A stretch of 64,000 nucleotides of DNA, from assembly GCF_014218275.1 (NCBI RefSeq), contig NZ_AP023213.1, positions 2,458,001-2,522,000 of the forward strand, given 5' to 3'. The DNA comes from Citrifermentans bremense (GTDB taxonomy: Bacteria > Desulfobacterota > Desulfuromonadia > Geobacterales > Geobacteraceae). Position numbers and translations under genes: made by a program. The notes under the pieces were generated by a model. It was not told where the DNA came from. It saw only the letters and a program-made list of their open reading frames with translations, and did no database searches. Positions 28,514 to 35,721 of the stretch are shown here, one piece after another. Each line of letters starts with the position of its first letter. Position 1 is the stretch's first letter.

Positions 28514-28551
28514 AAAAAAGGGGCACCCCTGGATGGGATGCCCCTTTTTAC
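28514..28551 (-). terminator. Intrinsic terminator after dehydrogenase gene
   Basis: AAAAAGGGGCA pairs with TGCCCCTTTTT across a 13-nt loop. It lies 25 nt beyond the stop of the 28576-29433 gene, and the T-run reads on the minus strand. Confidence 0.85.
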
Positions 28552-28575
28552 TTTCTGATTCTATAGCGCGCCCTG

Positions 28576-29433
28576 TTATTTCCTCAGCAGTTTCACGATG
28601 GCGGAGAAATCCTCTTCCCCCCTGCCGTCGGCCACAGCCTGGCCGAAGATGCCTGAGACGGTCTTCGCAGCGGGAAGCTCGAGCCCGAGCTTTTCGGCCG
28701 TCTCCAGCACCCTCAGCATCTGGGCGTGGACGTACTTGAGCGCCAGGTTACGGCTGAAATCGCCGCGGGCGATGGAGCGCCCTTTGGAGTGGAACAGCGG
28801 AGAGGCGACCCCGCCGGAGTCCAGCACCTCGAGGATCTTGTCCGGCTTGAACCCCATCCTCTCGCCGAAGACGAGCCCCTCGGAAAGTGACTGCATCATC
28901 TCGGCCTGCAGCAGGTTGACGATCAGCTTCATCCGCGTGGCGTCGCCGATCTTGCCGATGTGGATGATGTTGAGGCCGAAATAGGAGAAAGGTTCGCGGC
29001 AGCGGCCAAGAAGCGCCTCGTCGCCGCCGGCGAGAATGGTCAGCAGACCGTTTGCCGCGTGCTCCTTGCTTCCCCACACCGGGGCCTCAAGGAACATGAC
29101 GCGATGGTTCACGGCCTCCTGGGCCATGCGCTCGATGGTCTCGATGCAGTGGGTCCCCATGTCGACCAGGATGGTCCCGGGGTCTATCCCTTCAAAAACG
29201 CCGTCCTGGCCGAAGACGAGGAAGTCGCTGTCAGGCACGATGACGATGACCAGGTCCTGCCCTTTTGCGGTCGCCATGGGCGACTCGCCGACCTTGACTC
29301 CCAGGGTCGCCAGCTCTGCAACAGCCTTGGCATCTTGATCAAACACCGTTAACTGGTAATCCGACTTGGCCAGGTTGGCGGCCATGTGGACGCCCACGGT
29401 ACCCAGACCTACAAAACCGATTTTCTTCAGCAT
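28576..29433 (-). CDS. Beta-hydroxyacid dehydrogenase family oxidoreductase
   Basis: A 285-residue NAD(P)-dependent enzyme of the 3-hydroxyisobutyrate/glyoxylate reductase family. The Rossmann motif is GFVGLGTVGVHMAANL at the start, and the catalytic Lys169 with Asn173 is in RMKLIVNLL. The substrate loop, normally D-A-P-V-S-G-G, reads EAPVWGS (116-122), so the usual carboxylate-binding Ser-Gly-Gly is replaced. The substrate may therefore differ from glyoxylate or succinic semialdehyde. It stands as a single-gene unit with its own terminator. Confidence 0.85.
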   Translation of the reverse strand: MLKKIGFVGLGTVGVHMAANLAKSDYQLTVFDQDAKAVAELATLGVKVGESPMATAKGQDLVIVIVPDSDFLVFGQDGVFEGIDPGTILVDMGTHCIETIERMAQEAVNHRVMFLEAPVWGSKEHAANGLLTILAGGDEALLGRCREPFSYFGLNIIHIGKIGDATRMKLIVNLLQAEMMQSLSEGLVFGERMGFKPDKILEVLDSGGVASPLFHSKGRSIARGDFSRNLALKYVHAQMLRVLETAEKLGLELPAAKTVSGIFGQAVADGRGEEDFSAIVKLLRK

Positions 29434-29565
29434 AATACCCCCGAAAGTGGCTGATGCGCGGCATCAGCAGATAACAATTTCCACCGCGTCTAACCGGCGG
29501 TGAGAATGCGGCTTAAAAACTCAAGGACTCATTATACTCAAAGAGCGTTTTTGTGCAACACTGTT

Positions 29566-30228
29566 TTATCTAGACTTGATAACTGCCACCCTGTCACAGA
29601 GCGCGTACAGGGGACAGGTAGAGCAGCGCGGGGAGACGGGTGTGCACTGGTTCTGTCCGAAAGTCACTAGAAGATCGTTGATTATGATCCAGTACTCCGG
29701 CGGAAGCTTTTTCCTTAAGGCAAGTTCTGTCTGCTCGGGTGTGCCTGTTTTCACATAGCCCCACCTGTTGCAGATCCTGTGCACGTGAATGTCGACGCAG
29801 ATGCCGGGCTTGCCGTATCCAAGCGTCAGCACCAGGTTAGCCGTCTTACGCCCCACTCCCTTGAAGGTCAGGAGCGTCTCCAACTCGTCCGGCACCCTCC
29901 CCTGGTACAGTTCGCAAAGTTGGAACGAGAGTTCTAAAATCTGCTGGGCCTTGACCCGGTAGAACCCAACTGGGTAGATCGCCCGCTCGATTTTCGCCAC
30001 TTCGAGCAGAGCCATCTTCTGCGGCGTGTCGGCGAGTGCAAAGAGCCGCTGCGAGGCCTCGGCTGTTACCTGGTCGCGGGTCCTTAAGGAAAGGATGCAG
30101 GAAACCAGCACCTTGTAGGGGTCCCGGTCCTGCGTGGCCACGATGGTGACCGCGGGAGTCACCCACCCCCGAGTCCGCACCGCATCTTCAAGGATGGCCA
30201 TGCCCTCATGTATCTGGTCGTCCCTCAC
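29566..30228 (-). CDS. nth: Endonuclease III (DNA glycosylase/AP lyase)
   Basis: A 220-residue HhH-GPD base-excision enzyme removing oxidised pyrimidines. The helix-hairpin-helix LTFKGVGRKTANLVL contains catalytic Lys128, and the essential Asp146 is in CVDIHVHR. The 4Fe-4S cluster ligands are Cys195, 202, 205 and 211 (CX6CX2CX5C). The start is GTG 30228 with AGGAT upstream. An in-frame ATG nine codons later is an alternative. It follows a small membrane-protein gene by 1 nt. Confidence 0.94.
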   Translation of the reverse strand: MRDDQIHEGMAILEDAVRTRGWVTPAVTIVATQDRDPYKVLVSCILSLRTRDQVTAEASQRLFALADTPQKMALLEVAKIERAIYPVGFYRVKAQQILELSFQLCELYQGRVPDELETLLTFKGVGRKTANLVLTLGYGKPGICVDIHVHRICNRWGYVKTGTPEQTELALRKKLPPEYWIIINDLLVTFGQNQCTPVSPRCSTCPLYALCDRVAVIKSR

Positions 30229-30229
30229 A

Positions 30230-30454
30230 CTAGATCCTGTTGCGCACGATACGCATCACCATCACTCCAAGGATCGACATAAGCAGTCCGACGCAGACGA
30301 ACAGAATGCCGATGCTCCGTCCCTCACCAAGCCCCCACAGGTCCTTGTATTTCATAAATGCAATCAGTCCCAGTCCGGAGAAGGTCAAGATCCCTCCCAG
30401 AACGAACGTGGCAATGGCGAAGATCGCACCGCCCATTCCTCTTATCTGTGCCAC
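30230..30454 (-). CDS. Small two-helix membrane protein
   Basis: About 74 residues with two transmembrane helices (around 10-30 and 47-67) joined by a short polar loop MKYKDLWGLGEGRS. The stop codon is one nt from the nth start, so it probably shares its transcript. AAGAGGTG precedes the GTG at 30454, and a GTG two codons earlier (30460) overlaps that SD. I recognise no family. Confidence 0.65.
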   Translation of the reverse strand: MAQIRGMGGAIFAIATFVLGGILTFSGLGLIAFMKYKDLWGLGEGRSIGILFVCVGLLMSILGVMVMRIVRNRI

Positions 30455-30516
30455 AAACACCTCTTGTTATTGCTGGAAAAAGTAATGCCTACTTATACAA
30501 GATGCCATGGGCCAAG

Positions 30517-30546
30517 GCAACTGATATATGCAGAGTTATCAGTTGC
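30517..30546. promoter_or_regulatory. Inverted repeat overlapping the PHP-gene promoter
   Basis: GCAACTGATA (30517-30526) and TATCAGTTGC (30537-30546) are perfect 10-bp arms with a 10-bp centre, the geometry of a dimeric repressor site. The right arm covers part of the -35 box. Confidence 0.55.
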
Positions 30547-30570
30547 ACAAAAGAGGAAAGCCCTTATAAT
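30543..30570 (+). promoter_or_regulatory. Sigma-70 promoter for PHP gene
   Basis: TTGCAC (30543-30548), a 16-bp spacer and a perfect TATAAT (30565-30570), placed 26 bp before the ATG at 30597. Confidence 0.7.
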
Positions 30571-30596
30571 GGCCATCTGACAAAATTGGAGACACA

Positions 30597-31451
30597 ATGA
30601 GAAACATGGTTGACCTGCACCTACATTCCACTTTCTCCGACGGGGTCCGCACTCCTGCGGAACTTGTCGCCATGGCAGCAGAACTGGGACTCAGGGCGAT
30701 CGCCCTGGCAGACCACGACACCGTCGACGGCATAGACGAGGCGATCGCCGCCGGAACCTCGCTCGGAGTCGAGGTGCTTCCCGCCATGGAGTTCTCAGTC
30801 GCTTTCGGCTCTTATCGCGACGTTCACCTGCTGGGTTACCTGCTGAACCACCGCGACCCGCAGCTTCTCGCCATGCTCAAGGATTTCCGGGACAAGCGTG
30901 AGGCCCGCGGCGACGCGATCATCGGCCGCATCAATGAGAAGCTCACGCTGGAGGGAAAGGCCACCATCACCAGTGCCGAAGCGGCGGCCTTGGCGGGAGG
31001 GGCTCTTGGACGCCCGCACATAGCCCAGGTGCTGATGGCAAGGGGTTACGTCCGCGACATGCAGGACGCTTTCGTCCGGTACCTGCTTCCCTGCGACGTC
31101 CCGAAGCGATATTTCCCGGTCGACGAGGCGCTTGCGACGATAAAGAGGCTGGGAGGAGTCGCCGTGCTGGCGCATCCGACCACCATAACAAACGAGCGCG
31201 AACCGCTCTTGCGTGTCATCGAAGAACTGGCGGAGATGGGGCTTGACGGCCTAGAGGTCTTCAACAACGTCTGCAGCGAACAGGATAGCGCCTACCTGCG
31301 CAACTTCGCAGAAAAAAGGGGGATGGTCTGGACCGGAGGGTCTGACTACCACGGCATCGAGGAAGGGATCTGCATGGGGACCGGCAGAGGCTCGATGGCT
31401 GTGCCCTACAGTTGCGTGGTTGACCTCAAAAGGGCCAGAAACAGGGGCTAG
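30597..31451 (+). CDS. PHP-domain phosphoesterase (RnaAM/YciV-like)
   Basis: A 284-residue PHP-fold metalloenzyme. Metal motifs are HLHSTFSDG (residues 7-15), ADHDT near 39-43, the EFS segment at about 65, AHP near 199 and GSDYHG near 248-253. Proteins of this class hydrolyse 3',5'-bisphosphonucleotides or act as 5'-3' exonucleases on short RNA. A minor DNA polymerase-associated PHP role is less likely. GGAG lies five nt before the ATG. The TAG stop is formed inside the first copy of a GGGGCTAG repeat. Confidence 0.86.
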   Translation: MRNMVDLHLHSTFSDGVRTPAELVAMAAELGLRAIALADHDTVDGIDEAIAAGTSLGVEVLPAMEFSVAFGSYRDVHLLGYLLNHRDPQLLAMLKDFRDKREARGDAIIGRINEKLTLEGKATITSAEAAALAGGALGRPHIAQVLMARGYVRDMQDAFVRYLLPCDVPKRYFPVDEALATIKRLGGVAVLAHPTTITNEREPLLRVIEELAEMGLDGLEVFNNVCSEQDSAYLRNFAEKRGMVWTGGSDYHGIEEGICMGTGRGSMAVPYSCVVDLKRARNRG

Positions 31452-31690
31452 AAAACAGGGGCTAGGAGCTAGGGGCTGGAAAAGGCAGCTACGAGGGCTC
31501 GGGCTGGAAATAAAACAGGGGCTGGGGCTAGGGAAACGGGGTTGGCAAAATCTGCCCCATCTCCTACGCCACCAGCCCCTTTCTACTGGTACGCCTCTTT
31601 ATACTAGATGCAGCAGATACGAGAGTTTCGTGAAAGCGCCAAGGGTCCCTAATCACTACCCCCTAGCCCCTGCCTCTCCCCTGCCTCTAG
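31443..31690. repeat. GGGGCTAG-type repeat cluster between convergent genes
   Basis: Multiple GGGGCTAG and GGGGCTGG copies (31444-31533) face inverted copies (CCAGCCCC at 31571-31578, CCCCCTAGCCCC at 31659-31670). The left and right sides can pair as one long hairpin. Both converging genes take their TAG stop from CTAG units at the edges. No coding potential is seen in the gap. Confidence 0.65.
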
Positions 31691-32502
31691 TCCTTCACAG
31701 GTTTGTAGCTCACCACATCCAGATCGCAGTCCACATCGGTCACGCCGGAAACGGAACCGGCGATGCGTACAGCCTCTTCGATCTGCCCTTCGGCCTGTAC
31801 GTGCCCGGAGAGCGTGACCACGCCGTCCTTGGCGGTGATGCGCAGCCTGCGCTCCAGCGAGGACTTGAGGATCTCGGCCTCCACCCGCTTGGCCAGGATG
31901 CAATCGTCCAAAAGCGCCATGGATTCCTCCTCCCCCTGCTTGAGGCGGGGATCCTTGGAGGCTGCGATGACACACTCGATCATGGCGCTGTGGCTCGACT
32001 TGCTGGTGTTGAGGATCAGGTCGTAAGCCATCGGATCGTTCCAATCGCGATCGAAGTAGAAGTGGATGAACCCGCCCAACTGGTGGTCGCTCTTTCGGAT
32101 CAGCTCGCGGGCCAGATCGGGGTCGATCCACTCCCTTTCGGCGAATTTTTCCACCCGGTCTTCAAAAGGAGCGATGAAGCGGACCTTGAGCACGTTGGTG
32201 ACTCCCTTGATCAGGTCCTGAGCACCCCTTCCGTAAAGAATCACGTTCCCCTTCCTGGCATTGTCCAGAAGGATCAGTTCCATCGTGGCGAGATGCGCTG
32301 CCTGCAACCGGTCCTCGGCGGTCCGGTATGAAGGGGGCTTCTCGTCCACCCTCTCCAGGATCTCGGGTGTGAGGCCGTACGCCGGCGCCAGCTCCTCGAT
32401 CTTCAGGCGATCGACGAGCGTGTACTTGAGCTTTTTCGCCAGCTCCTTGGAAATGGCGTAAGCGCCGGTACCCATCTCTCTGGAAATTGTGATGATTGCC
32501 AT
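31687..32502 (-). CDS. Cytidylate kinase-like protein fused to a BON domain
   Basis: A 271-residue protein. Residues 1-190 match the cytidylate-kinase-like family: ITISREMGTGAYAISKELAK at the start, where the P-loop is reduced to GTGAYAIS with no Lys. YGRGAQDLI and FDRDWNDP(MAYDL) follow. Residues 200-268 form a BON domain (VEAEILKSSLERRLRITAKD, then VVTLSGHV and DVDCDLDV). BON domains normally occur in exported or membrane proteins, but no signal peptide is visible. AGGAGG precedes the ATG. The function is unknown, and a nucleotide-sensing role is only a guess. Confidence 0.82.
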   Translation of the reverse strand: MAIITISREMGTGAYAISKELAKKLKYTLVDRLKIEELAPAYGLTPEILERVDEKPPSYRTAEDRLQAAHLATMELILLDNARKGNVILYGRGAQDLIKGVTNVLKVRFIAPFEDRVEKFAEREWIDPDLARELIRKSDHQLGGFIHFYFDRDWNDPMAYDLILNTSKSSHSAMIECVIAASKDPRLKQGEEESMALLDDCILAKRVEAEILKSSLERRLRITAKDGVVTLSGHVQAEGQIEEAVRIAGSVSGVTDVDCDLDVVSYKPVKD

Positions 32503-32624
32503 GCATGCCTCCTATTGCTAATGAGAAACCAGGGCATCATATCATGTGAATCACTCTGTATACAAGGGATTTTGGCGGCAAGATGCTGCCCTGACAGAGG
32601 GATGCGGGCCTGGCAGAACCGATG

Positions 32625-33161
32625 CTAGTAGTTTTCCGCGCTGCGCTCGAAGTAGCCTTTGGGATGATGGCACACCGGGCAGCCTTGGGGCGGTTCGGTC
32701 CCCTCATGGATATGACCGCAGTTGCGGCATTTCCAGAGCGTCGGCTCTTCGTCCTTATATACCGTCCCATCCTCGATGGAGGCAAGGAGGGCCTTGTAGC
32801 GTTCCTGGTGCGCCTGCTCTATCTTGGCGATACCATCGAACATGGCTGCGATGGCGGTGAAACCCTCTTCCTTGGCCTCCTTGGCCATGCGCGGGTACAT
32901 GTCCACCCACTCGGCGTACTCGCCTGCGGCTGCGGCTTTCAGGTTGGTGATGGTGTCCCCGATGCCGCCCAACGCCTTAAGGTGGAGTTTCGCGTGCTCC
33001 TTCTCGTTTTCCGCGGTCTCCAGAAAGAGCGAGGCGATCTGTTCGTACCCTTCCTTCTTGGCGACCGACGCGTAGTAGGTGTACTTGTTGCGCGCCTGAG
33101 ACTCGCCTGCAAATGCCTCCAGCAGGTTCTTTTCCGTCTTGCTTCCCTTAAGTTCAGCCAT
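32625..33161 (-). CDS. Rubrerythrin
   Basis: A 178-residue peroxide-scavenging non-heme iron protein of anaerobes. The diiron four-helix bundle has Glu20 and EKEH at 53-56 with a second helix pair ending in EQAHQERY. The C-terminal rubredoxin-like Fe(SCys)4 site is Cys145, 148, 161 and 164. The ATG at 33161 has AAGGAG at 8 nt and matches the family start. It lies 37 nt downstream of the MgtC-like gene and could be its operon tail or have its own promoter. Confidence 0.94.
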   Translation of the reverse strand: MAELKGSKTEKNLLEAFAGESQARNKYTYYASVAKKEGYEQIASLFLETAENEKEHAKLHLKALGGIGDTITNLKAAAAGEYAEWVDMYPRMAKEAKEEGFTAIAAMFDGIAKIEQAHQERYKALLASIEDGTVYKDEEPTLWKCRNCGHIHEGTEPPQGCPVCHHPKGYFERSAENY

Positions 33162-33198
33162 GTCCGTAACTCCTTTCCTGTTGCGGTGTTTAACCAGC

Positions 33199-33891
33199 CT
33201 AATCCACACTTACCCGCTTTACCCCCTCAAGCTCGCTCAGTCTGGCGAGCAGATCCGGGGAAGTTACCTTCTTTCCGCGCTTCATCTGAAACTCGATAAA
33301 CATCTGTTTTCGTTCCAGGTCTCTTTCGAACTTCGCTTCCACTCGATCTACGCCAGACGTACCCAGGAGCTGATACACCTGCGAGATGAAGTCAGGACGG
33401 TCCTCGCTCCACACCTTGACCACGACGTAGATGTCGCGGTTGAGCCGTTTTTCCACCTGCTTTAACAGCAGCAGGTTAATGAGGGCGATGACCGTCACGG
33501 CAATCGCCATCTGAAAGAGCCCCAAACCGCAGGCTATGCCGAGCCCGGCCGCGACCCACAGGCAGGCGGCCGTCGTCAGCCCACGTATAGAGGCCCTCTC
33601 CCTGATGATGGCGCCGGCTCCAAGAAAACCGATGCCGGTCACCACCTGTGCCGCAATCCGGCCCGGGTCGACGCCGACCGGGATGGCACCGCCGAAATTT
33701 CCGTAGATATGGTAGATCTCGATGGAAGTAAGGCAGAACAGGCAGGATCCAAGCGATACCAGCAGGTGCGTCCTGAACCCGGCTGGCCGTCCGTGAACCT
33801 CGCGCTCAAGACCGATCAGGCCGCCGAGGAGGGAGGCCAGCAGCAGGCGTGCGAACAGGTGCAAATGCAATTCGGGCCCCAAGCCGATCAC
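33199..33891 (-). CDS. MgtC/SapB family membrane protein
   Basis: A 230-residue protein. The N-terminal 140 residues hold four to five transmembrane helices with the family signature LLASLLGGLIGLERE at the start and IGFLGAGAIIRE in the third helix. A cytoplasmic ACT-like domain follows (about 150-230). MgtC proteins affect magnesium and membrane-potential homeostasis, but the molecular role is debated. The GTG start overlaps the upstream GTPase stop (GTGA), so the two are translationally coupled. Confidence 0.88.
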   Translation of the reverse strand: MIGLGPELHLHLFARLLLASLLGGLIGLEREVHGRPAGFRTHLLVSLGSCLFCLTSIEIYHIYGNFGGAIPVGVDPGRIAAQVVTGIGFLGAGAIIRERASIRGLTTAACLWVAAGLGIACGLGLFQMAIAVTVIALINLLLLKQVEKRLNRDIYVVVKVWSEDRPDFISQVYQLLGTSGVDRVEAKFERDLERKQMFIEFQMKRGKKVTSPDLLARLSELEGVKRVSVD

Positions 33892-34757
33892 CCCTTCCCT
33901 ACGGCAAGTGAGAGGGTCAAGACCACCTCTTTGCTGCGGCTGCCGCTGCGGATGGTGAGCGGGACAGAGATGATGTCACCTTCTGCCGCGGTGGGAGGTC
34001 CGGCCAGTTCCAGGGTGAGCGGCTCTTCCTGGACCTCGGATGCTGGGGGCTCAGGGGTGCGGGCCGCTTGCTGCGGCGCTGCAGAAGTCGGCAGGGGCTT
34101 GGCGGTGACTGGAGAGGCTACCGGTTCATCGACTATCCGCTGCAGTCCTTCCCCTCCGGCGATACCTTCGGCGCCCCTGGACCTGAGGCCGGTCAGCACC
34201 GTCTTTACCAGCGCCATGAGCGCCTGGAGCACCCCTTCGCCGCTTTGACTGCTTGCCCTGAAACTGGGGAGCCGTGACGGGTTCAGGGTGCGCTCCATCT
34301 CCGCCATGGAGATGGCGTCGCTGAGGTCGCTCTTGTTGAGCTGCAGCACCGTCGGGACCGAAACGAGGCTCTGCCCGTACCCCTTGAGAAAGGAAACGAG
34401 CTCATCCATGCAACGCTGGTTCTGTTCCTGCTGCTGGGGAGCGGAGTCGGCCACAAAGACGACCCCGTCCACACCCTTCAGCACCATCTTCCAGGCAGCG
34501 GGGTCCACACTGCTTCCGGAGACGGTGTAGAGGTGGAAGCGAACCCTGAAGCCGTCGACGTTACCGTCGCCCGGCGGGGTGAAGTCGAAAAATAGCATGC
34601 GGGCGTCCTGGACGTTCATCACCTTCATGGCGCCGCGGAACTCGGGCTTCAGCTTGTTGAAGACGTGCTTCAGGCTGGTCGCCTTACCGGCCTGCGCCGG
34701 TCCGAAAAAGACGATTTTCGCGTTTATTTCACGTTTTGCCTGGTTGACCAGAGCCAT
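33888..34757 (-). CDS. MglA/Arf-like small GTPase with C-terminal extension
   Basis: A 289-residue protein. Residues 10-190 resemble MglA-type GTPases: FFGPAQAGKATSL at 17-29, LYTVSGSS in place of the MglA TVPGQ switch, GVDGVVFVADS, and an intact NKSD guanine motif. The G1 Ser/Thr after Lys25 is Ala26, and the G3 region lacks the usual Gln, so Mg2+ binding and hydrolysis may be altered. A Pro/Ala-rich linker leads to a beta-rich tail of about 60 residues. Neighbours are a helical-repeat protein, a SPOR protein and MgtC, and no roadblock (MglB) gene is seen. Confidence 0.8.
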   Translation of the reverse strand: MALVNQAKREINAKIVFFGPAQAGKATSLKHVFNKLKPEFRGAMKVMNVQDARMLFFDFTPPGDGNVDGFRVRFHLYTVSGSSVDPAAWKMVLKGVDGVVFVADSAPQQQEQNQRCMDELVSFLKGYGQSLVSVPTVLQLNKSDLSDAISMAEMERTLNPSRLPSFRASSQSGEGVLQALMALVKTVLTGLRSRGAEGIAGGEGLQRIVDEPVASPVTAKPLPTSAAPQQAARTPEPPASEVQEEPLTLELAGPPTAAEGDIISVPLTIRSGSRSKEVVLTLSLAVGKG

Positions 34758-34773
34758 CTGGATTCCCCCTAGT

Positions 34774-35715
34774 TTATCTGCTGTCTTTCTTGCTCATCAG
34801 GATCCTGCGCGCCTGCGACGCGATGGCCGAGTTGACGTTTTTGCTCTTGGCCAGTTGGGCAAGTTCCTTTTCCGGGAGAGTCGCCACGAAACGCAGGGCG
34901 TGCGGCAGCGGCGTCTTGCTGTTCATCACCAGCGCCTTCCTGATCTGCGCATTCTTGATCCATTCCTTGTTGCTGCAGATGACGCGCATGATCTCGTCGT
35001 TTCCTACCGCAGACTTCGCAATGGAGAGGACCTCGGACTCGGTCATGCGCGGGTTCTTGATGGCGGCCGAGGACACCAGCTTGTTGTTGTCCTTGATCAT
35101 GATGGAGCGCCATTCCTTGTCGCCGGTCATCGCCATCTTGATCTTGTCGCTGACCCCCATGGCCTGGGCCATCTGGTACTTAGACTGGTACTCCTCCTCG
35201 TCTATCGGTTCGTCCTCGTCCGGTTGCACCGCGCCCGCTTCCTCGTCGACGGCTGCTTCCGGGGTCTCGCTGTGGGCGCGCCGGGGGGAACTTCCATATT
35301 CCGGCGTGGAGACTGACGCAACAGCAGCCGGGGTCGGCGCTGACGCAGTCCCTCCGTTTACCGCTAAAGCGGCTGCGGCGGCGCTGGAGAGGCTCGGGTG
35401 TTTGGCGAAGATGGGGCGGAGGTCCGGGTTCTTGCCGTGCAGCTGCACCAAGGCGTCGAGGATGCGCGGGTGCAACGCCGGATCGGCCAGCACCTGCATC
35501 AGCAGCCCGGCGTCCAGTGAGCGCAGGGTCGTGACCGCGCTCCGTTTAACCTCCGGGTCCTGGTCGTGGCACAGGTAATAGACGAGCAGCACGAAATCCG
35601 CAGGCGGAAGCGCCACCTTGCCGCGGGCGGCTTCAAGCCGCTGCTGCCGGGGTTTGTCCGCACCGATGTAAGGGGCGGCCGCAGCCGAGATCCTGAAGGT
35701 TACCTTTCCGGACAC
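34774..35715 (-). CDS. Alpha-helical repeat (HEAT-like) protein, unknown function
   Basis: A 313-residue cytoplasmic protein with two helical-repeat blocks. Residues 38-115 carry short helix pairs such as DPEVKRSAVTTLRSL and DPALHPRILDALVQ. Residues 190-305 carry a second block with repeats like AAIKNPRMTESEVLSIAKS. An acidic, low-complexity linker (about 120-185) joins them. It probably acts as a scaffold, which is an inference from the fold. The start is GTG. It is 6 nt after the SPOR gene and 16 nt before the GTPase gene, so a physical link to both is plausible. Confidence 0.75.
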   Translation of the reverse strand: MSGKVTFRISAAAAPYIGADKPRQQRLEAARGKVALPPADFVLLVYYLCHDQDPEVKRSAVTTLRSLDAGLLMQVLADPALHPRILDALVQLHGKNPDLRPIFAKHPSLSSAAAAALAVNGGTASAPTPAAVASVSTPEYGSSPRRAHSETPEAAVDEEAGAVQPDEDEPIDEEEYQSKYQMAQAMGVSDKIKMAMTGDKEWRSIMIKDNNKLVSSAAIKNPRMTESEVLSIAKSAVGNDEIMRVICSNKEWIKNAQIRKALVMNSKTPLPHALRFVATLPEKELAQLAKSKNVNSAIASQARRILMSKKDSR

Positions 35716-35721
35716 GCAGCG

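Noticed and set aside
29460-29520. Terminator downstream of nth
   Set aside because: The CCACCGC/CGGCGGTG pairing is imperfect and is not followed by a T-run.
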